A stretch of 23,824 nucleotides of DNA. Source: a virus. The DNA lies in IMG/VR virus record IMGVR_UViG_3300005095_000087, positions 1-23,824 of that record, one strand, 5' to 3'. A program made the translations under genes and the position numbers. Of this stretch, positions 15,747-23,824 are shown piece after piece. Position 1 is the stretch's first letter; the number at the start of each line of letters is the position of its first letter. The notes beneath the pieces were generated by a model. That model searched no databases and was not told the DNA's origin. It saw only the letters and a list, made by a program, of their open reading frames with translations.

Positions 15747-16779
15747 ATAAGATTAAATCTATCTTATAATTGTTTTCTTTTATAATTTTACTAACTTTTA
15801 ATTCTGGATTACTTTTATAATATTTATACAGAGAAATAGCTTCTTCAATTCCTTTTATTCTTTTTTTATTATAATAGACACTATTTAATACTGGCTCATA
15901 ACCTTTGATAGCAGTGTTTATAGTAATGTCATCAACTTTATATACTACTAAATTACCTGGTATAGTGCTAGAAATAACAGGAAAGTAATATTCATATGTT
16001 ATGAATCTAGCTTTCTTTTTATCTTTTAATAATTGTTCTACTGCTATCTTATAAAAAGCCATTTGGAAGTCATATCTAAATCTTTTTACATTTTTGTAAA
16101 AGTTCTCAACATTACCTTCCATTGTTTTTAAGTCGTAGATAATTACTTTTTCTATTTCTCCTTTGTTGTTCATATGAAACTCTACTTTATCAAGTAAAGC
16201 TTTCATATCAATGTCTTCATATCTAAAATATATAGGAAGCTGAAAATGGTGCTCTATAAGTCTACTGTCTTCTGGATTAAAGATATTGTAAAATATAGGC
16301 ACTTTTTCAGCTTCAGCTAATATATTTATGATATGTTCATACTCTTCTTCAGATATAACATTCTTATCCTTGTATTTAAAATATAGAGGATATTTATTTG
16401 TAATAGTATTTTTAACTTTATTGTATCTAGTATCATCTTTCCAGTTTGATTGAAAGTTTACTAGGTTTAAAGTTTCTATTACATTTTCTTTTGTTATATC
16501 TTCGGGTTTTATCTCTCTTTCTGATAAGTTCTTAAATATTTTTAATTCAGAAGGGGATAAATCAATATTCTCTCCTATAATGAATTGTTCTTCAAATGGA
16601 ATGTTTGAAGTTAATATAGTATCAATAGCACTACCAAGTTTTAAAGCTTTTGATTGCTTATTAGTATCTGGATTAAGTGCTAATGCTCCTTTATATAATA
16701 TTCCTTTTAGAAGAGACTGATTTATCCTCTCTGAATTGTAATATTTTTCTATTTCATCTAATGATGAATATGTTATCAT
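15736..16779 (-). CDS. PD-(D/E)XK exonuclease, RecB/RecE-like
   Basis: 347 residues. The nuclease core is visible in order: LGSAID (48-53, the G-x-x-x-[HD] helix), MKALLDKVEF with D197, VIIYDLKT with D216-x-K218, and FRYDFQMAFYKIAV with Q239-x-x-x-Y243, which are motifs I, II, III and IV of the RecB-family nuclease fold (as in phage RecE or Cas4-like enzymes). No Cas4-type Fe-S cysteines are seen. It is probably a 5'-3' exonuclease producing ssDNA for the Sak4-like and SSB-like proteins of the same operon. The start overlaps the upstream stop by 4 nt (ATGA). The substrate polarity is inferred. Confidence 0.85.
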   Translation of the reverse strand: MITYSSLDEIEKYYNSERINQSLLKGILYKGALALNPDTNKQSKALKLGSAIDTILTSNIPFEEQFIIGENIDLSPSELKIFKNLSEREIKPEDITKENVIETLNLVNFQSNWKDDTRYNKVKNTITNKYPLYFKYKDKNVISEEEYEHIINILAEAEKVPIFYNIFNPEDSRLIEHHFQLPIYFRYEDIDMKALLDKVEFHMNNKGEIEKVIIYDLKTMEGNVENFYKNVKRFRYDFQMAFYKIAVEQLLKDKKKARFITYEYYFPVISSTIPGNLVVYKVDDITINTAIKGYEPVLNSVYYNKKRIKGIEEAISLYKYYKSNPELKVSKIIKENNYKIDLILYED

Positions 16780-17315
16780 AAGTTACAAGATTGTAATTCT
16801 TGAAGTCTTTTTTTAGTTTTCTTTTTTTCTTCTAAGAATTTAACATAACGTTTTAATTCTGTTTTCATCCAATCTATTTTATCTAGATAGTTATTTAATT
16901 TCTTTAGATTTACTCCTTCAATATTTGTATAATGTTCTTTTTTACTTGTATCATATACAACCTTTATAAATGCATCATCTTTAAAATAAGTTACAAACAT
17001 TTTAGAATTATTCCAAGTAGTATCATAAGTTAGATTTTCATCTTTCTCAAATTTCTCTTCTAACTTTTTCTTTAGTTTTATTGCTTCTAGTATTTCTTCC
17101 TTTTGTTTACTGATATAGTTAGTAATTAACTCAGCTACATAAGCTCTCTCACTTTTAGTTAATTTCTTAGGAATAGAAATACTGTAAAAAGTTACAATAG
17201 GTTCTCCACAGTCACCTGCTAAATAAGGATGACTGCTACTACTTCTTTCTAGATGTAAGAAATCTAGTTTTTCTTCCTTTAGTTTCTCGTCAATTGCTTG
17301 TCTTAATAGTATCAT
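16776..17315 (-). CDS. Coiled-coil hypothetical protein (179 aa)
   Basis: A mixed N-terminal part (RSSSSHPYLAGDCGEPIVTFY near residues 24-44) is followed by two charged helical regions (about 70-95, KQKEEILEAIKLKKKLEEKF, and 137-175, a Lys-rich coiled coil). No known domain recognised. The start overlaps the DUF7192-like gene by 26 nt, which is longer than most overlaps here and suggests tight translational coupling to the AAA+ pair. A third partner of that pair is a reasonable guess only. Confidence 0.65.
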   Translation of the reverse strand: MILLRQAIDEKLKEEKLDFLHLERSSSSHPYLAGDCGEPIVTFYSISIPKKLTKSERAYVAELITNYISKQKEEILEAIKLKKKLEEKFEKDENLTYDTTWNNSKMFVTYFKDDAFIKVVYDTSKKEHYTNIEGVNLKKLNNYLDKIDWMKTELKRYVKFLEEKKKTKKRLQELQSCNL

Positions 17316-18201
17316 ACTTTAGTTTTTTGTTATGTTTAACTATGTGTTTAATTATTTTCTTTACGGTTAAGTTTTCATTCTCAAGTCTAATCTCACTTTC
17401 AAATAATTCTTCAACTCTTCCATATCCAAAATGTGTATGTCCAATAACTTCTTGCACTTTAAATATAAATCTTCTTAAAAAAGAAGCGTGTATCATAGCA
17501 TATAATTTTATCCAATCAAAAGGTTGATTATATTCTTTTAATATTGCAAGATGTGTTAATTTAGTAGTGCCATCTTTAGTAGCTGGCTCTAAATTAGAAG
17601 CGGATTCTATTAGAACAATCTTAGTTTTAATTAAGTTACTTTCTAGAATTTTTATAGCTTCTAATACATAAGAAGCTCTTTCTGCTAATTTTTCACTGGA
17701 AACTCCGCCATTTACTGTAATATTTATTAATACAGTAGCATATTGCTCTTCTATCTTATTTTGAGGTCTTAAATAAGCTTCAGGTTCACCCTCAACTACT
17801 TTAGCTACATCAAAGAAATAACCTTCTGTATCATAAATATAATCTCTATATATGTTAGTTTCTTTTGTGTGTAATCTTTCAGTGATTTTTTCGGTAAACT
17901 TTTTAAAGTCTTTCTCTGGTATTTTTCCTTCTAAGATTTCCTGATACTCTTCATAAGTTTTGGTTCCAGACCAATTACCTTTTTCTCTAGATGATCTGCT
18001 GCAGTCACTATCATAGAAATCATCTTTCCTCTCTTTCATAAATGTAGCTGCGGCTAATCTACTTGGAACTTCAATTACTATTCTTTTTTTGTCTAGTAAT
18101 TTACTCTTGTCCTTATCAGTTAAAACATCTCTTAGATAGTCTGGAACTACTTGGACATACTTTAAAGGTTCTACTAGTTGCCCATAGTCTAATTTTTCCA
18201 T
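17290..18201 (-). CDS. DUF7192-like partner protein of the MoxR-type AAA+ ATPase
   Basis: 303 residues. After KERKDDFYDSD and SSREKGNWSGTKTYEEYQEIL (about residues 66-90) comes a short region with YFFDVAKVVEGEPEAYL, then alternating beta strands (ATVLINITVN, KTKIVLIESA) and helices resembling a von Willebrand-like or DUF7192 fold. The order 'G-W-SGT-TYEEa...LL.G' then 'DV....GeP' is what I associate with DUF7192 proteins, which lie next to MoxR ATPases in phages. MIDAS residues (DxSxS) are not visible. The ATG shares one base with the stop of the AAA+ gene (TAATG), strongly indicating coupled synthesis. It is probably the adaptor or substrate-recognition partner of the ATPase, analogous to CobT/CobS or MoxR/VWA pairs. 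Confidence 0.7.
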   Translation of the reverse strand: MEKLDYGQLVEPLKYVQVVPDYLRDVLTDKDKSKLLDKKRIVIEVPSRLAAATFMKERKDDFYDSDCSRSSREKGNWSGTKTYEEYQEILEGKIPEKDFKKFTEKITERLHTKETNIYRDYIYDTEGYFFDVAKVVEGEPEAYLRPQNKIEEQYATVLINITVNGGVSSEKLAERASYVLEAIKILESNLIKTKIVLIESASNLEPATKDGTTKLTHLAILKEYNQPFDWIKLYAMIHASFLRRFIFKVQEVIGHTHFGYGRVEELFESEIRLENENLTVKKIIKHIVKHNKKLKYDTIKTSN

Positions 18202-19094
18202 TATGTTAGTTCTTTTTTGATTACATCCACTACGTCTTTACTTAAACCTTTAAACAAAGTCATTTCCATAACTTTCTCCATTGGAATTCCTGCTTTTAAC
18301 ATTTTGGCTCCGTTTAATGCTACTCTCTGTGTTACAAATACATCTAATCTTTTCTTATTTACCACCTTTCTAGCCTTATTCACTATATTCAACCATTCTT
18401 CATTATTGGTAAGTATTTTTTCTAACTCAGGATCTCTTTTCCAATCCATTACTATGAATCTGTCTAGAGTAGCAGCATCTAGTTGATTTCTACCTACAAA
18501 TCTGATATCTCCACCTGTACCATAAGTATTAGCAGTTCCAACAAATACAAAGTTTTCATGTGCTTGTACCATTTTATCTGGAAATTCTAAAAATCCATTA
18601 CTAATAGCCGAATTTATTTGAATTAATACATTAGGATTACCAGCATCAATCTCATCCATTAAAAATATTCCACCTTCTTCAAATGCTTTTCTGAATCCAG
18701 AGGAATTGTACCTTCCATTTGCATCAATAAATCCTAATATATCTGATTTAGTAGTCTGATAACCTACTGATATGCTATGAAATGGTAACTTTAATTTCTC
18801 AGCTGCCATTTTAACAGATATAGTTTTACCAGTCCCAGGTTCTCCTACTAATAAAAGAGGAATTTTTAATTGTAATAATACAGTAAGCTTTTTGAAATCT
18901 TTATGTATTACTTTAGGTGTATCCTGTATCACTGTAATTTTCGGTATTTTTACTTCTTGTTTTAAATCTTGCATTAATTTCTCAGTGATTTCTTGTACAG
19001 ATTTCTTCTTTAACTCTTCAAGCTCTGTATCCATTTCTTTTTTAATTCCTTGTACTAATAACTGTGCTATAAGTTCTTTTTCTTTCTGTGTCAT
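18201..19094 (-). CDS. MoxR/CobS-type AAA+ ATPase
   Basis: 297 residues. A coiled-coil N-terminal part (about 1-50, KELIAQLLVQGIKKEMDTEL) precedes the AAA+ core: Walker A GEPGTGKT (84-91), the HSISVGYQTTKSDILG loop (106-121), Walker B FLMDEID (144-150, D147 and E148), sensor 1 at N189 in VFVGTANT, and a DRF Arg (R212) of the arginine-finger region. The VGTANTYGTGGD segment and DAATLDRF are typical of the MoxR/CobS/GvpN group, not of replicative clamp loaders. MoxR proteins remodel partner proteins together with VWA-type proteins; here the next gene encodes the partner. Position inside the recombination operon suggests the target is replication or recombination machinery, but this is inferred. 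Confidence 0.9.
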   Translation of the reverse strand: MTQKEKELIAQLLVQGIKKEMDTELEELKKKSVQEITEKLMQDLKQEVKIPKITVIQDTPKVIHKDFKKLTVLLQLKIPLLLVGEPGTGKTISVKMAAEKLKLPFHSISVGYQTTKSDILGFIDANGRYNSSGFRKAFEEGGIFLMDEIDAGNPNVLIQINSAISNGFLEFPDKMVQAHENFVFVGTANTYGTGGDIRFVGRNQLDAATLDRFIVMDWKRDPELEKILTNNEEWLNIVNKARKVVNKKRLDVFVTQRVALNGAKMLKAGIPMEKVMEMTLFKGLSKDVVDVIKKELT

Positions 19095-19096
19095 AA

Positions 19097-19459
19097 TTAC
19101 TTATTTAATAATTTCTTAAAATCTTCAAATGTTAATATTACTAATGTGTCAAATTCTGTTCTTTTTTTACCTTTACCTACATCTTTTTCATGTAATATTA
19201 AAGTAGGTAATTCTAGTCTATCTTTATGAGATTTCTCTAAAGATTCTTTTATACTTTTTAATAACTCTTTATAGTTTATCCCTCTTTTGTATCCAGCTTT
19301 TATTTGTATATTAAATGGTATGTTTGCTAAATCTACTTTTGCATCATCTAAAGATTTACTTTCAAATCTAGATGTCTTACATTCTTCAAAACCTAATTTT
19401 CGGAATTCATCAGCATACTTTCTCTCAGCATTATGGCCTTTTCTTCTTGATTTACTCAT
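19097..19459 (-). CDS. PD-(D/E)XK nuclease, Holliday-junction-resolvase-like
   Basis: 120 residues. A basic start (SKSRRKGHNAERKYADEF, with E12) is followed by AKVDLANIPFNIQIKAG, placing D43 and Q52-x-K54 in the strand-turn-strand arrangement of archaeal Hjc and phage resolvases (E...D...QxK). Length fits a compact resolvase. It is likely to cleave branched or flapped DNA during replication and packaging. It lies next to UDG (1-nt gap upstream) and 2 nt from the AAA+ ATPase gene. A restriction-like or VRR-NUC nuclease is the main alternative. Confidence 0.8.
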   Translation of the reverse strand: MSKSRRKGHNAERKYADEFRKLGFEECKTSRFESKSLDDAKVDLANIPFNIQIKAGYKRGINYKELLKSIKESLEKSHKDRLELPTLILHEKDVGKGKKRTEFDTLVILTFEDFKKLLNK

Positions 19460-19460
19460 A

Positions 19461-20123
19461 CTAATTCCATTCTATATTTTTCCCATACTTTAATTTATAA
19501 ATTTCATCTGTCTTCTTAAATATTTCACTTCCAATAAATCCAGATTTACCCCCACTATATACTTCTGCAGCAGGATGAGGTGCTGTTAATATAATATTAT
19601 TAGTGTATATGGGTAAATCTTCTATCTTGTGATATTCGTCAACATGAACAACATTTTTTATGAATGGAATATAACTTTGAGCATGTTTCCCTAACAAAAT
19701 CCATATCACTTCTGTATTAGCACTTATGAATTTTATTAAATTCTCTGAAAATTTTCTCCATTTATCAATATGACTACCAGCATTTCCTACTTCTGTAGTT
19801 AACGCAGTATTTAATAAAAAGAAACCTTGTTCTCTTAATTTAGGGAAGTTAATATCTTGTCCTAATTCTTGTTGCATTATTCTTAAGGAAGCTGGAATTT
19901 TATCTATTCCAGGCTCAAATGCATAACCTGTAGCCATATTTCTGGTAGGATAAGGGTCTTGACCTAATAATACAACTTTGATTTCACCTAATGGCATAGA
20001 AAATACATTAAATATTTTGTCTGGTGTAGGTGAAACATCATTATTGTATATTAGGTCAAATAACCTATCCTTATGAAGATTCTTCATTATTGGGTAGTAA
20101 CTTGAATGAACTTTATCTAACAT
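19461..20123 (-). CDS. ung: Family-1 uracil-DNA glycosylase
   Basis: 220 residues, normal for the family. The catalytic motif GQDPYP is at 54-59 (D56 activates water), the uracil-stacking Phe is in TGYAFEP (F69), LLNTALTT (103-110) supplies the N-binding pocket, and HPAAEVYSGGKSGFIGS (183-199) has the catalytic His183 and the DNA-intercalating loop. A divergence is that the conserved His-x-Ser-Pro loop reads HPAAEVYSG, as in many phage enzymes. It removes uracil from phage DNA made from a dUTP-containing pool; the only dUTPase-like gene here looks inactive, which would make this enzyme more important. Overlaps the primase gene by 11 nt. Confidence 0.93.
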   Translation of the reverse strand: MLDKVHSSYYPIMKNLHKDRLFDLIYNNDVSPTPDKIFNVFSMPLGEIKVVLLGQDPYPTRNMATGYAFEPGIDKIPASLRIMQQELGQDINFPKLREQGFFLLNTALTTEVGNAGSHIDKWRKFSENLIKFISANTEVIWILLGKHAQSYIPFIKNVVHVDEYHKIEDLPIYTNNIILTAPHPAAEVYSGGKSGFIGSEIFKKTDEIYKLKYGKNIEWN

Positions 20124-21087
20124 TTAGAATCTTCCTTAATTTTTTATATCCATATACCTTTACAAAGTCAGAAGGGTCCTTAATTTTACTTTCTAAGAAG
20201 AGTTTTTTAGGTAAGTGATATCTGTATACCTTTTTTCCTAGAAAGTTGCTTAAATAGCTTCTAACTCGTTCAGAAGCCTTAACTCCTGGTTCATCGTTAT
20301 CATAGAAAATTAATATATTATCAAAATTCTTTAGAAAGTCTAAATCTTTAGGTATCATTCCTTCATTTTGGAACCAAACAGCATTTAAACCCAAATTCTT
20401 TAAAACTCCACAATCTTTTAGAGATTTTGTTATTACTATATGTTTCTTAGAATAATCTATATTGTCTTTACACCCAACAACATTATTACTACAGTTAGTA
20501 ATGAACTTCATATAATTATTGTAAGGACAATATATTTTTACACAGTTGAAAAAAGAATAAGCATAACACCTACTATAAGAATGTATTTCCTTATATTTGT
20601 TTTCCCTTACCGTTATTATGTTGTTTGTAGGAAACACATTTTCTTGTTCTAAAAAGCTTTTATTTATTTTATATTGCTCCCAATACTTTTTATCTTTTTG
20701 TCTAAACTCATCAGGCAAAAAGTAAATTTCAGCTTTTCCTCCAGAGTTATGCTTTTTTCTTTTTCCAGTTTTAATTTTTATTTCTTCAGGCTTTCTAGTT
20801 TTATCTATAAGAACCTGATCTATAATTTCATAAACTTCTTTTGTTGATGCTTTGTAATATTCTTTAAGAAACTCTATAGCATTTAATGGTTTACTACCAT
20901 ATGCAAAATCTCTAAAATATAATATATTATTTTTCCATTCAAACCATGCACCAGGAGTCTTGTCTTCTCTTAAAGGATTTGTTACATATGAGTTAAAATC
21001 AATATTTCCGAAAACTATTTTGAATATATCTTCTTGATTTACTTTTTCAAAATAGTAATCAGTAAGATCAATTTCTACTAACCCCAT
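20113..21087 (-). CDS. DnaG-type primase with TOPRIM domain
   Basis: 324 residues, shorter than bacterial DnaG. The N-terminal 25-80 segment (YVTNPLREDKTPGAWFEWKN...FRDFAYGSKPLNAIEFL) follows the CHC2 zinc-finger pattern but contains none of the metal-binding cysteines or histidine. The TOPRIM module begins about residue 216, with ITKSLKDCGVL (219-229) at the usual EGxxD position, and FYDNDEPG (261-268) supplies the DxD-type acidic pair (D263, D265). The first catalytic Glu of TOPRIM is replaced by Lys in this alignment, a variant also seen in other phage primases. It synthesises primers for replication with the DnaB-type helicase encoded in the same operon. Zinc-free priming is inferred. Confidence 0.85.
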   Translation of the reverse strand: MGLVEIDLTDYYFEKVNQEDIFKIVFGNIDFNSYVTNPLREDKTPGAWFEWKNNILYFRDFAYGSKPLNAIEFLKEYYKASTKEVYEIIDQVLIDKTRKPEEIKIKTGKRKKHNSGGKAEIYFLPDEFRQKDKKYWEQYKINKSFLEQENVFPTNNIITVRENKYKEIHSYSRCYAYSFFNCVKIYCPYNNYMKFITNCSNNVVGCKDNIDYSKKHIVITKSLKDCGVLKNLGLNAVWFQNEGMIPKDLDFLKNFDNILIFYDNDEPGVKASERVRSYLSNFLGKKVYRYHLPKKLFLESKIKDPSDFVKVYGYKKLRKILNVR

Positions 21088-21800
21088 AAATCTTCAGCAG
21101 GAGACTCTCCTAATGAAACTTGTTTTCTTTCTTGTCTTTTAGCTTTAGGGCTATTAACAAAAGATTTGTCTTTTTTCAATGGGTGCTCATTTCCAGCATC
21201 ATCAATATATCTGATATACTCGGAAGTGATTTCTTCTTTCCATTCACCTACTGGCTCTACGTGTCTAGAAATCCAATAACCATCTGCCATACCATAAGGT
21301 AATTCTAAGAAAGTGGTATCCTGTCCTTCTTTAATTCTATATTGCCATTGTAGGAATACATCAACAGGTATATCTTTATAGTTTTCAGGTAAAACGGTTT
21401 TTAATTTCTTAAAATATTCTACAAAATTTCGGGCACCATCTTTTACTGCTTCTTTTATATTTTCAACAGGGACACCTAAAGCTTTAAATATATGTGTCAT
21501 TGTTCCAGTGAAGTCTTTTGCTCTTCTTTTAGCTACAATCATATATTCTTCTGTTCCTGCTGGATATTCTCTTCCTTTATATTTTAACTTATCTCCTAAG
21601 TTATAATAACGTCTGCTGTACACTTTATCACCAATTTTTAAATCTAATTCAATAAATTCAGTACCATCATCTGAGGTTATTACATCAAAGTTTTCTACTT
21701 TTACATTTTGATTTAATCCAAATTTTCCACCACTTTTCGATTTTAATGCTTCATCATTGTCATCTGTAAATCCTAATAAGTCTTTTTCTAAATCTGCCAT
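21078..21800 (-). CDS. Phage single-stranded-DNA-binding-like protein
   Basis: 240 residues. Beta-rich N-terminal half (KVENFDVITS, EFIELDLKIGDKVYSRRYY, about 33-70), a helical central part, and a long unstructured polar C-terminus ending with ESPAEDLWG. The acidic-hydrophobic end (EDLWG) resembles the DDDIPF-type tail of bacterial SSB used for partner docking. Its place between the Sak4-like ATPase and the primase is the usual position of ssDNA-binding proteins in crAss-like and related phages, so the assignment leans partly on context. The OB-fold itself is not obvious by eye. The stop overlaps the primase start by 10 nt. Confidence 0.7.
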   Translation of the reverse strand: MADLEKDLLGFTDDNDEALKSKSGGKFGLNQNVKVENFDVITSDDGTEFIELDLKIGDKVYSRRYYNLGDKLKYKGREYPAGTEEYMIVAKRRAKDFTGTMTHIFKALGVPVENIKEAVKDGARNFVEYFKKLKTVLPENYKDIPVDVFLQWQYRIKEGQDTTFLELPYGMADGYWISRHVEPVGEWKEEITSEYIRYIDDAGNEHPLKKDKSFVNSPKAKRQERKQVSLGESPAEDLWG

Positions 21801-21813
21801 AATTTATTTGTTT

Positions 21814-22542
21814 TTAAATGAATATTTTATCCCAATAAGTTTTTAAGTTTCCATCTTCGTCTAATTCACTTAATACAATTTCTTTACCTCTAAGATGTTT
21901 GGCTCTGGAACCTGCTATGATCCCCCCACCATTTTTAAAGCTGAGAATATTGGTGTTCTCATCTGCTCTATAAAGTAAGCCTATAGCATCAACTTTTAGA
22001 GCTAAAATATTTTTTAGTTTACCTTCAATATCAATTTCTTTAATATCTGCTTGGCCTGTAGCATTAGTTAAACTTTTATCAGCAACATGTCCAGATAGTA
22101 TTACAGTATCTGCAAATTCTTTAAACATTTCAATTATTTTCTTGAAGGCATTTCTCTTATAGGTATAACCTAATCCGTATTCCAGAGTTGTTATATCCCA
22201 ATTTAAAGGTTTATCATAACCTTTGTCTTTATTATAAAGTATTACAGCTAATTCGTTTACAATTTTGTCATACATAGAAGTAATTGTGTCTAATACAATT
22301 ACCTTAAAATGAATGTTTTCTTCTTTTAATATTTTGATTAATTTATTTAAATCATCCAAAGTCTTTACATCGTAGAAATTTCCTGAATAAAATTCACTAC
22401 TTTCATCAAAATCTACTATCATGTAAGGCTCTGGTAATTGTGTGTAGGCTTCTGTTTTACCTACTTTAGGATAACTAAATATTACAAGCGTTCCAGGATT
22501 TTTCTTCTTAGCTTCTCTCCTCAGTTTGTCTAAAAATCCCAT
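21814..22542 (-). CDS. Sak4-like RecA-fold recombination ATPase
   Basis: 242 residues. Walker A SYPKVGKT (23-30), DFDESSE (44-50), and Walker B KVIVLDTITS (80-89, D85), with an L-S-G-H strand (VILSGHVADKS) and GGGIIAGSRAKHLRG toward the C-terminus. This is the short RecA-like ATPase pattern (AAA_24) of phage Sak4 single-strand annealing proteins and lacks the additional domains of RecA or helicases. Sak4 proteins anneal DNA with help from SSB; the SSB-like gene starts 13 nt downstream, so both are probably translated from one message. It acts with the RecB-like exonuclease in recombination-dependent replication. Confidence 0.85.
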   Translation of the reverse strand: MGFLDKLRREAKKKNPGTLVIFSYPKVGKTEAYTQLPEPYMIVDFDESSEFYSGNFYDVKTLDDLNKLIKILKEENIHFKVIVLDTITSMYDKIVNELAVILYNKDKGYDKPLNWDITTLEYGLGYTYKRNAFKKIIEMFKEFADTVILSGHVADKSLTNATGQADIKEIDIEGKLKNILALKVDAIGLLYRADENTNILSFKNGGGIIAGSRAKHLRGKEIVLSELDEDGNLKTYWDKIFI

Positions 22543-22544
22543 AT

Positions 22545-23672
22545 TTATTTTTGTTTAAATTTTTCAAATACTTTTACATGTCCTAACATGCATGTTCTGA
22601 AGTGTTGTGGAAATACAGTGTGCCTACTAGCTACTAAATGGATAGTTCTTAAATTTGGATAGATAGGATTCATTTTCTTGTCTCTTATCTGTAATCCAAA
22701 ATGATTAGATAAATTAAATTTATCATCATTAGGATTAAATAGAGTTAAAACATAATCGCTATCTTGCTCCAAATTTGAAGAATCCATTATATTTTCGGCA
22801 CCAGGAAACAATCTATCACCTAATAATTTATATCTATCAATGCTAGTCATAGTTCTGTTAAGATGGATTACATTAACAAATGTTAATTTAAATACATCTC
22901 TTAATATAACTTCATATTCCAGAAATTTATCTATTAATTGTTTCTTTGACATATCTCTTTCAATATGAAGCTTCCTTATATGGTCGACTACTACTATATT
23001 TATTAAGTTTTCATTATTAGGCTTATACCCAGCTATTCTTGTAAATGGCCCTACTTTCTCTGTTATAACTGTACCTTTCTTTTCCATTTCAGATATTAAA
23101 TACTTATAAATACCTGTTGGATTCTCTGGTTTAGTTATAAGAGTAATCATTCCTTTTTCTATCTGTTTACCATTTTTATCAAATCTTCCAAACAGCTTTA
23201 CTACGTGTTTCTCATAAACATTAAATGCTGCTTCTCGTAAAAAATCTGGAACTTTAATAATTTCCATATTGTCATCTAGAACTTTTCCCATTAGCAATTC
23301 AGGTGTAATCTCAATAAAATTTCTTCCTCTGTGTGTAACACCTTCTGGAAGCTTTATTTTATCTTTTTTATATTCTAGATATATAAATGCTGTTACAAAG
23401 AAAAATTCTAATATTTCTCTTGACATTTCAAATGAGAAATAATACCAATGAACTGGTAGATTATTCTTTATAGCATGAAGGTAAACAGATATAACAAATG
23501 AATAATTAGTAAGAGTTGTTTTACCCACTTTAGGCATGCTCGCAATAGTGTATATTCTACCTTTCTGTACACCATTTATGGCTCTTGTTAAATTTTCTAG
23601 ACCATCTCCAAGAGGTATGCCAATATTTCCACCTTCTTGTCCTAATCTATATACTTCATAAAAATTACTCAC
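22545..23672 (-). CDS. Replicative DnaB-family helicase (ATPase domain)
   Basis: 375 residues, RecA-type ring helicase. The P-loop ASMPKVGKT (44-52) is preceded by a short N-terminus and the usual strand IYTIA. YYFSFEMSRE (77-86) matches the DnaB SLEMS motif with its catalytic Glu (E82). NIVVVDHIRKL gives Walker B with D230, and FVNVIHLNRTM (265-275) matches the QLNR sensor-type motif. No DnaB N-terminal helical domain is present, as in many phage helicases. It unwinds the fork 5' to 3' and would work with the primase of the same operon. The start is GTG at 23672 (forward CAC 23670-23672), overlapping the upstream TGA by 3 nt. Confidence 0.9.
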   Translation of the reverse strand: MSNFYEVYRLGQEGGNIGIPLGDGLENLTRAINGVQKGRIYTIASMPKVGKTTLTNYSFVISVYLHAIKNNLPVHWYYFSFEMSREILEFFFVTAFIYLEYKKDKIKLPEGVTHRGRNFIEITPELLMGKVLDDNMEIIKVPDFLREAAFNVYEKHVVKLFGRFDKNGKQIEKGMITLITKPENPTGIYKYLISEMEKKGTVITEKVGPFTRIAGYKPNNENLINIVVVDHIRKLHIERDMSKKQLIDKFLEYEVILRDVFKLTFVNVIHLNRTMTSIDRYKLLGDRLFPGAENIMDSSNLEQDSDYVLTLFNPNDDKFNLSNHFGLQIRDKKMNPIYPNLRTIHLVASRHTVFPQHFRTCMLGHVKVFEKFKQK

Positions 23673-23824
23673 TGCATAGTATTAGTAATGTGATTTTCTC
23701 CATTAAAATCCTTTAATTGCTTGTATTTTTCTATATATGCTTCTAACCTTGAGTTAGATTTCACACCTTTCCAAATAAAGTAATGCATATACATTACATA
23801 GTTTGGATTTGCCTCTGCAAGATA
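23669..23824 (-). CDS. C-terminal end of an unknown protein (partial)
   Basis: The last 51 residues of a frame that enters from the right edge: YLAEANPNYVMYMHYFIWKG..., helical KKYKQLKDFNGEN-like middle, and TGA at 23669-23671. The TGA overlaps the GTG start of the helicase. There is no motif that identifies a family. Operon position points to a replication-related protein, which is inference only. Confidence 0.65.
   Translation of the reverse strand, partial: YLAEANPNYVMYMHYFIWKGVKSNSRLEAYIEKYKQLKDFNGENHITNTMQ

Overview
The window looks like part of a tailed-phage genome infecting a Bacteroidetes (Bacteroidota) host, most plausibly a crAss-like phage (Crassvirales). This rests on several things: very AT-rich DNA, tightly packed and overlapping genes, and two convergent blocks in which a giant virion-type ORF on the + strand meets a long replication and accessory block on the - strand. 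Two promoter candidates also match the Bacteroidetes type (TTTG, 19-21 bp, TAnnTTTG). No capsid, portal or terminase gene lies in the window, so the family assignment is an inference. The standard genetic code fits the visible genes.

Layout, left to right. Bases 3-5329 (+ strand) hold the 3' end of one ORF and an overlapping 1553-residue ORF, probably late virion or ejected proteins. A strong hairpin at 5311-5336 ends both converging transcripts. Everything from 5341 to 23824 is on the - strand and is read from right to left. Bases 23824-14591 form one nearly gapless replication and recombination operon: DnaB-type helicase, Sak4-like ATPase, SSB-like protein, TOPRIM primase, uracil-DNA glycosylase, PD-(D/E)XK resolvase-like protein, MoxR-type AAA+ ATPase with its DUF7192-like partner, a coiled-coil protein, a RecB-like nuclease, an unknown protein and a dNMP-kinase-like protein.

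Bases 14530-11698 form a second unit with its own Bacteroidetes-type promoter: groES, an intergenic terminator or attenuator hairpin, groEL, a degenerate dUTPase-fold protein, and a DnaA-domain-IV-like DNA-binding protein. An inverted repeat at 11669-11700 separates it from a third unit (11664-5341). That unit consists mainly of small phage accessory genes: a membrane-anchored coiled-coil protein, zinc-binding miniproteins, two small membrane proteins, RNase HI, a MazG-like pyrophosphohydrolase, a possibly ThyX-related protein and many unknowns.

Together the recognisable genes cover fork unwinding and priming, ssDNA binding and annealing, resection and junction resolution, uracil removal, nucleotide-pool control and protein folding. 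The least understood parts are the phage chaperonin cassette, with its short GroES, GroEL without a GGM tail and dUTPase-fold neighbour, and the MoxR/DUF7192-like pair inside the recombination operon. A possible broken or recoded 5' end of the terminal - strand gene (8-bp tandem repeat with an in-frame UGA) also deserves checking.
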